NCBI GenBank assembly: GCA_029976005.1
Contig: JARKOQ010000012.1
Span: 1-41,039 of the forward strand
DNA length: 41,039 bases
Source: Aggregatilineales bacterium
GTDB taxonomy: Bacteria; Chloroflexota; Anaerolineae; Aggregatilineales; Ch27
Direction of reading: 5' to 3'
In this document: positions 1-8,003 of the stretch, piece by piece
How the letters are laid out: each line of letters opens with the position of its first letter
Numbering within the stretch: the stretch's first letter is position 1
The notes under the pieces: generated by a model
The model's database searches: none
Told to the model about the DNA's origin: nothing
The model's input: only the letters and a program-made list of their open reading frames with translations
Program-made: the position numbers and the translations under genes

Positions 1-38
1 TCCTCCGGGGCGAAGGGGCGGATCAGACTATCGCTCAC
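1..38 (-). CDS. Start of a probable further GNAT acetyltransferase (partial, runs off left edge)
   Basis: Only the first 12 codons are in the window. A GTG start at 38-36 overlaps the TGA stop of the next upstream gene in the four-base arrangement GTGA, and a GGGGAG ribosome-binding site lies 8 bases before it inside that gene's 3' end. The peptide begins MSDSLIRPFAPED, which resembles the first strand of GNAT proteins (I-R-x-x-x-x-x-D). The overlap and the position next to an array of GNAT genes support a real, translationally coupled gene. The family call rests on a dozen residues and on context, so it is tentative. Confidence 0.5.
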   Translation of the reverse strand, partial: MSDSLIRPFAPE

Positions 39-1177
39 CGGACAGACTCCCCTTCCAGCCGGGCCAGGAGCGCCGCCCAGCCAGGCGTGCCGTGCAGCGC
101 GGCGAACTCCGGAATGGCGCGGGCGTCTTCCCCGTCGTCCCAACCGGCATCGACCGCCGCGTTGAGGAACTCCAGCGCCCGGCCGGGTTCCCCCAGGGCT
201 GCCCAGGCCCGCGCCGCCAGGATGTACAGGTAGTCCGGCGCGGGGCCGAAGCGCTCCGCGTCCCATTCCGGGAAGACACGCTCGTAACAGGCCACCGTCT
301 CGCGATAATCCCCGGCCCGGAAGGCGATCCAACCCTGTTCGGCCAGGTGGTTGGCCATGTCGAAGTAGAAATAATGGTGGGTGTAGTGGCGTTCCAACGC
401 GAAGCCGACCCTTTCCGCCACGCCGATCGAGCCGCGGTTGATCTCGTTGCAGTGCCAGCCGACCGCCTCCAGCCCGCTGCCCAGGGCGTATTCGACCGCC
501 GCCGCGGCCGTGATCGTCGCCAGTCCGCGCCGCCGGTGCTCCGGCCGGGTCTGGATGCCGATCTCGGCCTGGCCCCGACTGATGCAGTCCGCCAGCGACC
601 AGGACACGATCGCGTCGTCGTGCACGGTCGCGAAGCCAAAGCCGCGCGCAAAGAACGCTTCCGCCCCGCCCCAGTTGCAGCCCATCCAGCAATGGACGTG
701 CTCCGGCACGTCCAGGCCCGGCCGGGCCAGCAAGTCGGCATCGATGCGGGCGACCTCGTAACCTTCCGGCAGCATGGCCCGCCAGTCGACGGCCAGCGCC
801 CGGCAGACGTAATGGCGGCGCGGGTTGCGCAGGATCGAGGGCGCTCCCGCGAAGATCGCGGACTCCAGCGCCGCCCAGCCCGAACTCTCATAGCCCAGGA
901 AGAACTCGGCCTGTCCCACCGCCAGCACCTGGCGTCTGATCTCGGTCATGATCAGGTGGTTGAGGGCTTTGGCGAAGGCCGGATTGGGCGCGCCATCCAG
1001 GTACCAGCCTTCCGCGCCCCACAGAAAGGCGGCGCGCGGTTCGGCCGGGTCGTCCACCCACACCCTGCCGGGACTGCTGCCGTCCAGCACCGCGCTGACG
1101 ATCAGGTTGTAGGCCATCTCGGGTCCGAAAGCCGGGCGGGCTTTTTCAAAATCCGCCGGCCGAAGCTCGTGAATCAT
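35..1177 (-). CDS. GNAT acetyltransferase with C-terminal TPR-like tail
   Basis: This 380-residue protein has a GNAT acetyltransferase domain at about residues 180-275. The acetyl-CoA pyrophosphate loop is visible as TRPEHRRRGLAT (residues 210-221), followed by the WHCNEINRGSIGVAERVGF segment typical of motif B. The N-terminal 170 residues resemble those of the next gene upstream, as in the ZmaR-like GNAT_acetyltran group. Residues 278-365 form short helices with a TPR character (AFRAGDYRETVACYERVFP, then ALGEPGRALEFLNAAV), which is unusual as a tail on a GNAT. The ATG overlaps the stop of the upstream gene as ATGA, so the two are probably translated together. The acyl acceptor cannot be read from the sequence. 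Confidence 0.9.
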   Translation of the reverse strand: MIHELRPADFEKARPAFGPEMAYNLIVSAVLDGSSPGRVWVDDPAEPRAAFLWGAEGWYLDGAPNPAFAKALNHLIMTEIRRQVLAVGQAEFFLGYESSGWAALESAIFAGAPSILRNPRRHYVCRALAVDWRAMLPEGYEVARIDADLLARPGLDVPEHVHCWMGCNWGGAEAFFARGFGFATVHDDAIVSWSLADCISRGQAEIGIQTRPEHRRRGLATITAAAAVEYALGSGLEAVGWHCNEINRGSIGVAERVGFALERHYTHHYFYFDMANHLAEQGWIAFRAGDYRETVACYERVFPEWDAERFGPAPDYLYILAARAWAALGEPGRALEFLNAAVDAGWDDGEDARAIPEFAALHGTPGWAALLARLEGESVR

Positions 1178-1983
1178 GTCTCCCGCCTTTGCGCCAGATC
1201 GACGAAGATCGCCGGCCTATCCCCCACCGGCACGAAGCCCAGCTTGCGGGCCAGGCTGTCCGAAGGGCCGTTGTCGGCCCAACACTCCCAGACCGGCTCC
1301 AGGCCCGCCGCCAGGCACTCGCGGATGTAGGCCGTCGCGGTCAGCGTACCGATTCCCTGGCGGCGGAAGTCCGGCTGGGTGGCGATGGTCAGCTCGCGCC
1401 GGGCGTCCGGGGCGAAGATCGACAGGCACCACCCGGCCAGCGCCTCGCCCGCCAGGGCGCACACCCCCACCCCACGCGCCAGATAGTCCTCCGCCCGCCG
1501 CCAGAAGAGAGTCACCTCCCCGGCCAGGGGCGGGTGCGCCGCCAGCAATCCGGCGTCGATCCGGGCCAGCCGGATGCCCTCCGGCACGGGCGGCGCGCCC
1601 AGCGCCGCGAAGCGGGCCGGGTCGAAGCGGAAGTGCCGCCGCGCCACCGGGAACAGCGGTTCCGCCGGGCACAGCGCGCGGAGCGACTCCCCCCAATCCC
1701 GGCTGATCGGATAGAGCACCAGGCTCGGATCGGCCGAGGCCCGGATCGATGGGAACAGGATTTCGTGGAGCAGCCCGTCCAGCCAGCCGGGGTCGGTGGA
1801 ATCGCCCGCCACGTAAGCGAAATTGAAGTATCCGTAGACCAGCGCCCCGCGCGGCGCGCCGGGATCGTCCACGAACACCCGGCCGGGCGTATCCTCGCCC
1901 AGAATCGACCGCACGGCAGGCCAATCCGTCCCCGCGAACACGGGCCAGGCCCGCCCAAACTCTCCGCGTTCCAGCTCGTTCAC
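1174..1983 (-). CDS. GNAT acetyltransferase
   Basis: The GTG at 1983-1981 is chosen as start because GGGGGAGAA lies just upstream and because the resulting N-terminus (VNELERGEFGRAWPVF) aligns with that of the downstream neighbour (MIHELRPADFEKARPAF). A longer in-frame start at 2052 would run through a palindromic intergenic repeat and is unlikely. The 269-residue product has its acetyl-CoA loop at about residues 202-213 (TQPDFRRQGIGT) and a motif-B stretch WECWADNGPSDSLARKLGF. The N-terminal region shares GRVxVDDPxxPRxA with the neighbouring gene, so the two are paralogues that arose by tandem duplication and then diverged. The substrate is unknown. Confidence 0.9.
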   Translation of the reverse strand: MNELERGEFGRAWPVFAGTDWPAVRSILGEDTPGRVFVDDPGAPRGALVYGYFNFAYVAGDSTDPGWLDGLLHEILFPSIRASADPSLVLYPISRDWGESLRALCPAEPLFPVARRHFRFDPARFAALGAPPVPEGIRLARIDAGLLAAHPPLAGEVTLFWRRAEDYLARGVGVCALAGEALAGWCLSIFAPDARRELTIATQPDFRRQGIGTLTATAYIRECLAAGLEPVWECWADNGPSDSLARKLGFVPVGDRPAIFVDLAQRRET

Positions 1984-2016
1984 TCTGTCTTCTCCCCCAC
2001 ACAGCCGCGACCACCC

Positions 2017-2066
2017 GTAGGGACGACCGGCCGGTCGTCCGGGGCGCATCATGGACCCGTCCCTAC
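2017..2066. repeat. Palindromic intergenic repeat (GTAGGGAC...GTCCCTAC)
   Basis: The element is bounded by GTAGGGAC (2017-2024) and its exact reverse complement GTCCCTAC (2059-2066). It contains a perfect 20-base palindrome at 2021-2040 (GGACGACCGG/CCGGTCGTCC). The same words recur at 2139, 3259, 10518, 23569, 23784, 28715 and 36885, which defines a dispersed family. Confidence 0.8.
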
Positions 2067-2072
2067 ACGTTT

Positions 2073-2220
2073 TCTCTTGTCTCCAGTCTCCCGGTCTCTT
2101 GGCCTCTGGTCTCCCATACTCGGCCGTTCGACACGGGCGGACGGGTCAGTGACCCGTCCCTACACGTTTTCTCTGGCCTCGGCGCAGCGAAGCGGCGCGG
2201 CCTCTGGTCTCTGGCCTCTA
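2073..2220. repeat. Heptamer-periodic tracts flanking a second palindrome
   Basis: Two CT-rich tracts (about 2073-2115 and 2172-2220) are made of near-heptamer units such as CCTCTGG, TCTCTGG and CCTCTAC. Between them is another palindrome of the GGACGGGTC family (arms 2139-2148 and 2150-2159, ten bases each, followed by CTAC). The stop codon of the GNAT gene ending at 2218 lies inside the last heptamer tract. Confidence 0.65.
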
Positions 2221-3186
2221 CCCCACCGTCCGATCGGCGGTGATCCAGGCCGGCAGCCGGATAAAGCCCAGCCGGGTATTGAGGGTCAGCATCGGCGCGT
2301 TATGCTCCTCGCTGGCGGTGCGGATGGTCGGACAGCCCACCGCCTGGGCGTAGCGGATCGAGCGCACCTTGAGCGCGGTGGCGATCCCGCGCCGCCGGTA
2401 GTCCGGCAGCACCGCCGTCAGGCCGATTGCAAACGCGGTCGGGCCTTGCGCCGCGCTGCGATCCCAGAAGTGGGTCAGGCCGATATAGCGCGATCCGTCC
2501 AGCGCGATGAAGTACCCATCGTGGGGCAGCCGTGGATTGTTGATCTCGTTCGCCACCCATTCGTCGAACGGGCGGCGGGTGCTCGTATCCACGCCGGGCG
2601 TGTCTTGAAAGAGCGCCCATTCCAGATCGTACAGCTTGCGGTCGCGCTCCGCGTCGGATTCCAGCTCGGCCAGGGTCCTGATCGTGATCCCCTCGGCGGC
2701 CAGCCGTTCGTCCAGCCCGGCGTAGGGGGCCGGGTCGAAGGCGGCCACGTCCAGCACGGATTCCTGCTGGCGCATCACCTCCTGGAAGCCATGCCGCGCC
2801 AGAAAGGCCAGCCCGGCGCGCTGGTCGGCCCGCACCTGGGCGCGCAGCACCTGCGGGGCATGGGGCGCTAACCCGGCCAGCGCCCGGTCGAACAGCGCCG
2901 CGCCGATCCCGCGCCGCCGGGCCTCCGGCCGCACCCCGACCCACACCCGGAAACGCCCCGGCGCATACTCGTAGCCGGACTGGAAGAACATCCCCTGCCC
3001 GACGACCTGCCCATCCAGCACGGCGACCCAGCGCCCGGACGGCCCGGCGCGCTCCCGATCGCGGTCGCGGGCGGCCACGGCCTCGCCGGTCAGCGGGTTG
3101 TCCGGGTAGATCGCGTTGTTGATCTCGGCCAGCGCGGCCGCGTCACCCGGCACGCTCGCGCGCAGGGTGATCTCGTTCGTGGTCAT
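2218..3186 (-). CDS. Two-domain GNAT acetyltransferase
   Basis: The 322-residue protein carries two GNAT domains in tandem. The first acetyl-CoA loop is VRPEARRRGIGA (residues 85-96) and the second is LPDYRRRGIATALK (260-273); both keep the R-R-G-x-G/A core. The duplicated layout is like that of MshD-type and other double GNAT proteins, but nothing identifies a mycothiol pathway here. The start ATG at 3186 is preceded by GAGGAGC at a normal distance. It is separated by repeats from the genes on either side, so it is probably its own transcription unit within the array. Confidence 0.9.
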   Translation of the reverse strand: MTTNEITLRASVPGDAAALAEINNAIYPDNPLTGEAVAARDRDRERAGPSGRWVAVLDGQVVGQGMFFQSGYEYAPGRFRVWVGVRPEARRRGIGAALFDRALAGLAPHAPQVLRAQVRADQRAGLAFLARHGFQEVMRQQESVLDVAAFDPAPYAGLDERLAAEGITIRTLAELESDAERDRKLYDLEWALFQDTPGVDTSTRRPFDEWVANEINNPRLPHDGYFIALDGSRYIGLTHFWDRSAAQGPTAFAIGLTAVLPDYRRRGIATALKVRSIRYAQAVGCPTIRTASEEHNAPMLTLNTRLGFIRLPAWITADRTVG

Positions 3187-3258
3187 GTTTGCTCCTCATG
3201 GCGGGACGGGCCAGGCAGGCATGGCAGCCAGATCCGTCGGGTGGCGATTGGCACGGCC

Positions 3259-3283
3259 GGACGGGTCGGGGCCCCGTCCCTAC
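3259..3283. repeat. Palindromic intergenic repeat (GGACGGGTC family)
   Basis: GGACGGG followed by CCCGTCCCTAC forms a short hairpin of the same family as the elements at 2017-2066 and 10518-10542. It lies between two GNAT genes on the minus strand. There is no T-run, so it is not an obvious intrinsic terminator. Confidence 0.7.
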
Positions 3284-3300
3284 AAGGCCGCTTCGACACG

Positions 3301-4476
3301 CTAGAATTCCTCATGCAGGAAGGGCAAACAGGCCGGGAACATACTCCGCATGGTCGCCTGCAAGTCGGGCGACGGATCGCCCCAGCCCTCCAGCGCGAAG
3401 ACCTCCGGATCGCGGATGCCGTACACCAGCCCGGTCAGCGCCTCGATCGACAGCGTGCACTCGGCCCCAACGGACGGCGTGATGTCCAGACAGCCGCCGT
3501 CCGACGCGAAGCGATAGCAGCCCTCGTTCCAGGGGCAGAACGGATCGCTGATCCGGGCGGTGAACTGGCCCGGCCCGACCTCGATCCCCGCCAGGCGGGT
3601 CACGTCCAGCACGCGGCCCAGGGCCGACTCGATCGAGGTCGTCTTAGGCTGGAGATCGAGCCACCAGGTTTCCGGCAGCTCGCCGGGCGGCAGCACCAGG
3701 CTGACCTCCCTGGTCTGGTCGACGTGGCGGGCCAGCCATTCCAGGAGCAGGTAGCGTCCCTGGACGGTCGTGTAGAAAAAGCGTTCGGCCTTAAAAATCA
3801 GCGTTTCATCGCCGCCGTCGGCCAACTGGTAGAGGATCGTCCCGACCACGCGCCCATCGACCCGCGCCACAGCCAGCCAGCGCCGGTTGCGCTCGCGCAG
3901 CAGCACCGGCTTGACCAGCGCCATGCCGTGCGTGCGGGTCTGGACTTCCTGGAGATAGTCCCAGTACAGGTCGAAACCGTCGGCGATTGACAGCATCTCG
4001 ACCGTCCCGCCCAGGTCTTTTTTGAGCAGCGGGATCAGCGGTTCCGGCGCGAAGGTCGCCTTGCGCCACTGGGGAAAGGTCACGTAACCCAACCGGGCGT
4101 AGAAGGATTCCTTGAACGCCCACAGGCAGGTCATGGCCGCGCCGCGCGCGCGGTCGCCGGCCAGCAGGTCGGCCATCAGCCGCCGCGCCAGGCCGTTGCG
4201 CCGGGCGACCGGCATGGTCGCCACCGCCCACACGCCGCCCATCGGCACGATCTTGCCGCGCACGTGCTGGGTCATCGGCGTGCTGTGCACCATCGCCACC
4301 GCCTGGCCGTCCTCGAAGGCGACCAGGTTGGGCGCACCCTCCGAGATACGGACGAAGCCCTGCCAGAACTCGTTGTCGAACGGCAGCGGCGGAGTCGGGC
4401 CGAAGGCGTAGCCCCCCAGCCGCAGGATGATGTCCCTGCGCTCGTCGCCGCTCACCGGCCGGATTTCAATCCCCAT
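3301..4476 (-). CDS. Eis-like GNAT N-acetyltransferase with SCP2-like C-terminus
   Basis: The ATG at 4476 has GAGGAA seven bases upstream and is preferred over an upstream ATG at 4500. The 391-residue product matches the Eis family layout: an N-terminal GNAT domain with loop VARRNGLARRLMA (about 90-102), a second degenerate GNAT-like domain, and an SCP2-type C-terminal domain. A tyrosine in FYARLGY (near residue 126) and a protein end in HEEF fit the known Eis mechanism, in which a conserved Tyr and the C-terminal carboxylate of a terminal Phe serve catalysis. Eis proteins acetylate amines, including aminoglycosides and lysines; the actual substrate here is unknown. Confidence 0.92.
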   Translation of the reverse strand: MGIEIRPVSGDERRDIILRLGGYAFGPTPPLPFDNEFWQGFVRISEGAPNLVAFEDGQAVAMVHSTPMTQHVRGKIVPMGGVWAVATMPVARRNGLARRLMADLLAGDRARGAAMTCLWAFKESFYARLGYVTFPQWRKATFAPEPLIPLLKKDLGGTVEMLSIADGFDLYWDYLQEVQTRTHGMALVKPVLLRERNRRWLAVARVDGRVVGTILYQLADGGDETLIFKAERFFYTTVQGRYLLLEWLARHVDQTREVSLVLPPGELPETWWLDLQPKTTSIESALGRVLDVTRLAGIEVGPGQFTARISDPFCPWNEGCYRFASDGGCLDITPSVGAECTLSIEALTGLVYGIRDPEVFALEGWGDPSPDLQATMRSMFPACLPFLHEEF

Positions 4477-4574
4477 TGCGATTCCTCGTTTCTGTTCCAC
4501 ACACCGCGCACGGGCGGGGCAACCCGGCAGGCTCCCCTGGACAGACCGCCCCGCCCCACATGGACAATCGCATC

Positions 4575-4690
4575 AAACCACAAACTTCTCACCGCAGAGA
4601 ACGCAGAGCAAAGACCAAATTGCTTTCGTCTTTCTCCTTATTTTTCCTTGGCGTTCTTTGCGTCTTGGCGGTTCATATTGTCTTTGCCGC
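4575..4690. repeat. Imperfect inverted repeat with ACCGCAGAGAACGC / GGCGTTCTTTGCGTC words
   Basis: A low-GC stretch between the Eis-like gene and the RIO kinase holds ACCGCAGAGAACGCAGAGC near 4592-4610. Near 4659-4676 is GGCGTTCTTTGCGTCTTG, followed by GGCGGTT. The right half is roughly the inverse of the left. Related words occur at 19605-19640 and, inverted, at 21515-21575. No gene is seen in 4477-4705. Confidence 0.55.
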
Positions 4691-4705
4691 GAGCACCCTA
4701 CTCAC

Positions 4706-5755
4706 TCACTCCTCGTCCGGCTCATGGTACGCGTCCGCCGCCCGGACGTGAGCCGGCGGCTCCGCGTAGCGCCGCCACAGGTCGTCCGCGATCGCCGCCG
4801 GGTCGGCGGCGACGCCCTGCCGGGCGAAGTACTCGCACACCCGGCGCAGGTCGCGCGCCAGGATGGCGCAGGCGCTGGCGTTCGTCCCCGGATCGATCAC
4901 CTGCGGGAAGTCGATCAGGGTCAGCCGCCCGTCCCAGTACAGCAGGTTGTAGGCGGACAGGTCGCCGTGCACCATCCCGTGGCGCAGCATCAGCTCGACG
5001 TTGCGCAGCACCTCCCGGAAGAGTGGCTCCGCTTCGTCCTTCTCCAGACGAATCTGATTCAGGGTCGGCGCGGCTTCCTGCCGGTCGCCCACATAGCCCA
5101 TCAGAATCGTCTGCTCGTTGACCGCCACCGGGCGCGGCACGGCCGCCCCGGCCGCGTGGAGGGTCTGGAGCGTCGTGTACTCGTACATCAGCCACGACGT
5201 CTGGGCCACCTCCTGGCCGTAGGCCGTCTTCTTGCCCAGGGCGCGCAGGATACGGTGCTCGTTGCCCTTGACCGCGCGGCCTTCCGCCGTGAGCACCTGG
5301 CGGCGCTCGCGGTACAGGCTGTCATTGCGCAGGTGGCGCAGCATGCGCGGCCGGTAGACCTTGGCCGCCAGCAGCGTCTCCCCGGTGTGATCCGGGTCGG
5401 CGGCGCAGCAGTAGACGTTGGCCTCCTTACCGCCCCGCACCAGCGCCAGCACGTCCGTGATCACCCCTTCCTGGTAGAAGGATTGGAGCGATTGCAGCAG
5501 CCAGCCCTGCTCGAAATGGCCGGGGTGGTAACTCGTCACAAAGCCCTGCTCCAGCGCGTCGGCCTCGGCCACCTCGGCCACGGCATCCCCGGCCGACTCG
5601 TGCGCCGCCAGATGGCGCGTCACCTGCCGGCGCAGGACTTCCTGGCGCGGCTTGCGCTTGCGGCGCGTGCGCTGGGCATGCTGCTTGCGATTCAGGGAAT
5701 CGTACGTCTCGGCGTACGCCTCATAACGATCAGTTTGGGTGTCGTCGAAAGACAC
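4706..5755 (-). CDS. RIO-family atypical protein kinase
   Basis: This 349-residue protein has the RIO1-type signatures in order: GGKEANVYC (about 108-116, ATP loop), AAKVYR with the catalytic lysine near 132, HGDLSAYNLLY (about 263, catalytic loop) and LIDFPQ (about 281, metal-binding DFG equivalent). The GTG at 5755 is chosen because GTCGAGGAACC precedes it and because the peptide before it looks non-coding. The N-terminus has a very basic stretch (RKQHAQRTRRKRKPRQ) that may contact nucleic acid. RIO proteins are ATP-binding kinases or ATPases linked to ribosome maturation in archaea and eukaryotes; the bacterial role is poorly known. It lies inside a run of GNAT genes. Confidence 0.92.
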   Translation of the reverse strand: MSFDDTQTDRYEAYAETYDSLNRKQHAQRTRRKRKPRQEVLRRQVTRHLAAHESAGDAVAEVAEADALEQGFVTSYHPGHFEQGWLLQSLQSFYQEGVITDVLALVRGGKEANVYCCAADPDHTGETLLAAKVYRPRMLRHLRNDSLYRERRQVLTAEGRAVKGNEHRILRALGKKTAYGQEVAQTSWLMYEYTTLQTLHAAGAAVPRPVAVNEQTILMGYVGDRQEAAPTLNQIRLEKDEAEPLFREVLRNVELMLRHGMVHGDLSAYNLLYWDGRLTLIDFPQVIDPGTNASACAILARDLRRVCEYFARQGVAADPAAIADDLWRRYAEPPAHVRAADAYHEPDEE

Positions 5756-5966
5756 GGTTGGGTTCCTCGACTGAAGTCTGGTAAAGGATGGGTGAGATGA
5801 CTCACTGAAACCGGCCGCGCTTGTCCCGCGACCGGCCCGACACCGGTGATCTGCTCTTGAGCGTCCAATCCGGCTAGCATCATTCACCCTCCTCCCCGGC
5901 CCCACGGGCCAGGCTCCACGGCTTCGCCGTGCGCAGGTTCATCCCAACAGGTCCGGCGGCCCGGCT

Positions 5967-6953
5967 TCAGCCGCCGATGGTTTTTTCGTACGTGATCAGT
6001 TCTCGCGTCACCTGCATCCCGGCCCGTTCATACAGCCGGGTCGCGCCGCTGGCATTGTCCGCGTCCACCGACAGCCCGACGCGCCGCTTGCCCCGCGCGT
6101 AGTAGACGCCGAAGGCCTGCCGCAGCAGGGCCAGCCCCAGCCCGCGCCGCCGCCAGTCCCGCCGCACGAACAACTGGCTGATCCAGCCCAGGTCCGGATC
6201 GGCATACTCGCGCGGACGGCACAGCGCCGCGCCGAGGATGTCATCCTCCGGCCCGGCGGTGGGAACCGCCAGGAACCACAGCGCCGGGTCATAGTTCCCG
6301 GCCCGGTGATGGACGAACATCCACTCCTCGAACGGAATCGGGTGGTAATCCCAGTGGTCGGCGAAGGCGGCGTTCATGGCCGCGTGCACGGCGGGCAGGT
6401 CGCGCGCCGGATCGGCGATCCGCAGCCGGACGCCCTTAGGCCAGTCCGGGGCCGGAGGCGGCTCCGTCAGGTCGATCGCCATCTTCCAGAACCAGCGCAC
6501 CGGCCGGTAGCCGTTCCGTTCGAGCAGAGTCCGGGCCGCCGTCGCAGGCGCATAGACGCCGTTGCGCAGCCCCATCACCTCGCCGGGCGGGACTCGATCC
6601 AGGTCGGCGCGCGCCCAGACCTCAAGCTGGGCCAGCAGGGCCGTGCCAATCCCGCGACCGGTATGGGCGGGATGGACCCGCCCATAGCCGAGGGGATGCA
6701 GGGGCGTTGATTCGCGGTCGGCGTAGTCCGCGTAACCGGCGACTTCTCCATCCGGCGCGAGCACCACCCGCGCATGGCCGGCCAGGTCAAACCCCGGCGA
6801 CTGCCATTCGCTGCGGATCAGGTCCGGTGTGGCGGTCGCCTGGCCGATTTCAGCCCGCGCGCAGGCGTTGATCAGATCGACCACGGCCGCCAGATCGTCC
6901 GGTTGCGCCGGACGCATCCGATACCCAGCAGGAAGCTCAGGAACCGTCGGCAT
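5967..6953 (-). CDS. Two-domain GNAT acetyltransferase
   Basis: The product is 328 residues with two GNAT modules. The first acetyl-CoA loop is VHPAHTGRGIGTALL and the second is VRRDWRRRGLGLALL. The N-terminus (LINACARAEIG ... SPGFDLAGHARVV) is clearly related to the two genes immediately upstream, which share LxNxCxxxExG and a following GFD motif. Its ATG lies three bases after the stop of the upstream paralogue, so the pair is almost certainly one operon. A GC-rich inverted repeat (GGCGGC 5955-5960, GCCGCC 5970-5975) spans the stop codon. Confidence 0.9.
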   Translation of the reverse strand: MPTVPELPAGYRMRPAQPDDLAAVVDLINACARAEIGQATATPDLIRSEWQSPGFDLAGHARVVLAPDGEVAGYADYADRESTPLHPLGYGRVHPAHTGRGIGTALLAQLEVWARADLDRVPPGEVMGLRNGVYAPATAARTLLERNGYRPVRWFWKMAIDLTEPPPAPDWPKGVRLRIADPARDLPAVHAAMNAAFADHWDYHPIPFEEWMFVHHRAGNYDPALWFLAVPTAGPEDDILGAALCRPREYADPDLGWISQLFVRRDWRRRGLGLALLRQAFGVYYARGKRRVGLSVDADNASGATRLYERAGMQVTRELITYEKTIGG

Positions 6954-6956
6954 CGC

Positions 6957-7973
6957 CTATTCGTCCAGGTTCTCGGTCGCCAGCACCCGCCCGTCGCGCA
7001 GGATTTTCTCGTGGAGGTCCCAGCGCTGAGAGACGTGCATCCCGGCCTTCTCGTACAGCCGGGTCGCGCCCGTCAGGCTGGAGGCGTCCACGCCCAGGTT
7101 GACCCGGGGGATGCCCAACGCCTGGAACGTCCGGAAGGTGTGGTGCAACAGGGCCAGGGCCAGCCCCTGCCGCCGCCAGGGCCGCCGCACGCACAACTCG
7201 CCCACGAAGGCCGTGTTTGGGTCTTGCATGGAATGCGCTTTGCACAGGCTGACCCCGGCGATCTGCTCGTCCGGGCCGTCGCCCTCGACCGCCAGGAACC
7301 ACAGGCCTGGGTCGAATTCCGGCATGTCGATCATCTCTTCACGGAAATGCGCATAGCTCATCGGGGTAAAGCCCCAGTGATCGCGGAAGGCTTCGTTGAG
7401 CGCCTCGAACACCGGGCGGTCGTCCGGGCCGGGGTTGTGAGTCCGCACCCGGATTCCCGCCGGCCAGACCGGCTCCGGCAGAGTCTCGTCCAGCCCGTAG
7501 GCGATCTCCATCGTGAAGAAGTGGCGGATGATCGTGTAACCGAGGTCGCGGAAGAGGTCCAGCGCGGCGGTCTCGGTGCTGAGGATATTGGCCCGCAGGC
7601 TGTAACGGGCGTCCGGCGGGGCCTTGGGCATGGCAGCGGCGGCGCGTCCCTCCGCCCAGGCGGTGAGCGCCGTCCCGATCCCCCGGCCCTCGTAACCGGG
7701 CAGGACGCGCGCCCAAACAAAGGGCTGGGTATACGGCTCGAACAGCCAGAACTCGGCCGCCCCCACCAACGTGCCGTCCGCATCGAAAGCCAGGGCGGTA
7801 TCCTCGGCCGGGTCGAAGCCGTCATACGAGTACTGGTTGGCCAGGTTCTCGTCGGTCAGGCCGCCGAACACCCCCGTTTCGGCCTCCGTGCAGCGGTTGG
7901 TCAGGTAAGCAATCGCGGGCACGTCGGCCATCGTGCCGGGGCGCAGCCGCAGGTTTTCGCTGAGTGCAACCAT
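6957..7973 (-). CDS. Two-domain GNAT acetyltransferase
   Basis: The ATG at 7973 is preferred because GGGAG lies seven bases upstream; an alternative ATG at 7991 has no such site. The 338-residue product has two GNAT loops, VLPGYEGRGIGTALT and VRRPWRRQGLALALL, and ends in a short acidic tail. It is a full-length paralogue of the gene that follows it (328 residues) and shares its N-terminal LTNRCTEAETG motif with the shorter gene upstream. A 30-base gap to the upstream gene and a three-base gap to the downstream one point to a three-gene operon read right to left from 8606. Confidence 0.9.
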   Translation of the reverse strand: MVALSENLRLRPGTMADVPAIAYLTNRCTEAETGVFGGLTDENLANQYSYDGFDPAEDTALAFDADGTLVGAAEFWLFEPYTQPFVWARVLPGYEGRGIGTALTAWAEGRAAAAMPKAPPDARYSLRANILSTETAALDLFRDLGYTIIRHFFTMEIAYGLDETLPEPVWPAGIRVRTHNPGPDDRPVFEALNEAFRDHWGFTPMSYAHFREEMIDMPEFDPGLWFLAVEGDGPDEQIAGVSLCKAHSMQDPNTAFVGELCVRRPWRRQGLALALLHHTFRTFQALGIPRVNLGVDASSLTGATRLYEKAGMHVSQRWDLHEKILRDGRVLATENLDE

Positions 7974-8003
7974 GGTCGTTCTCCCATCCAAAAGCCCGGC
8001 GTC

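Noticed and set aside
2218-3186. Mycothiol synthase (MshD) assignment for the double GNAT proteins
   Set aside because: The two-domain layout fits, but no other mycothiol gene is in the window and double GNATs are common outside that pathway.
4426-5800. A 457-codon plus-strand frame opposite the RIO kinase
   Set aside because: The RIO motifs on the minus strand settle the coding strand, and the plus frame has no start site or family pattern.
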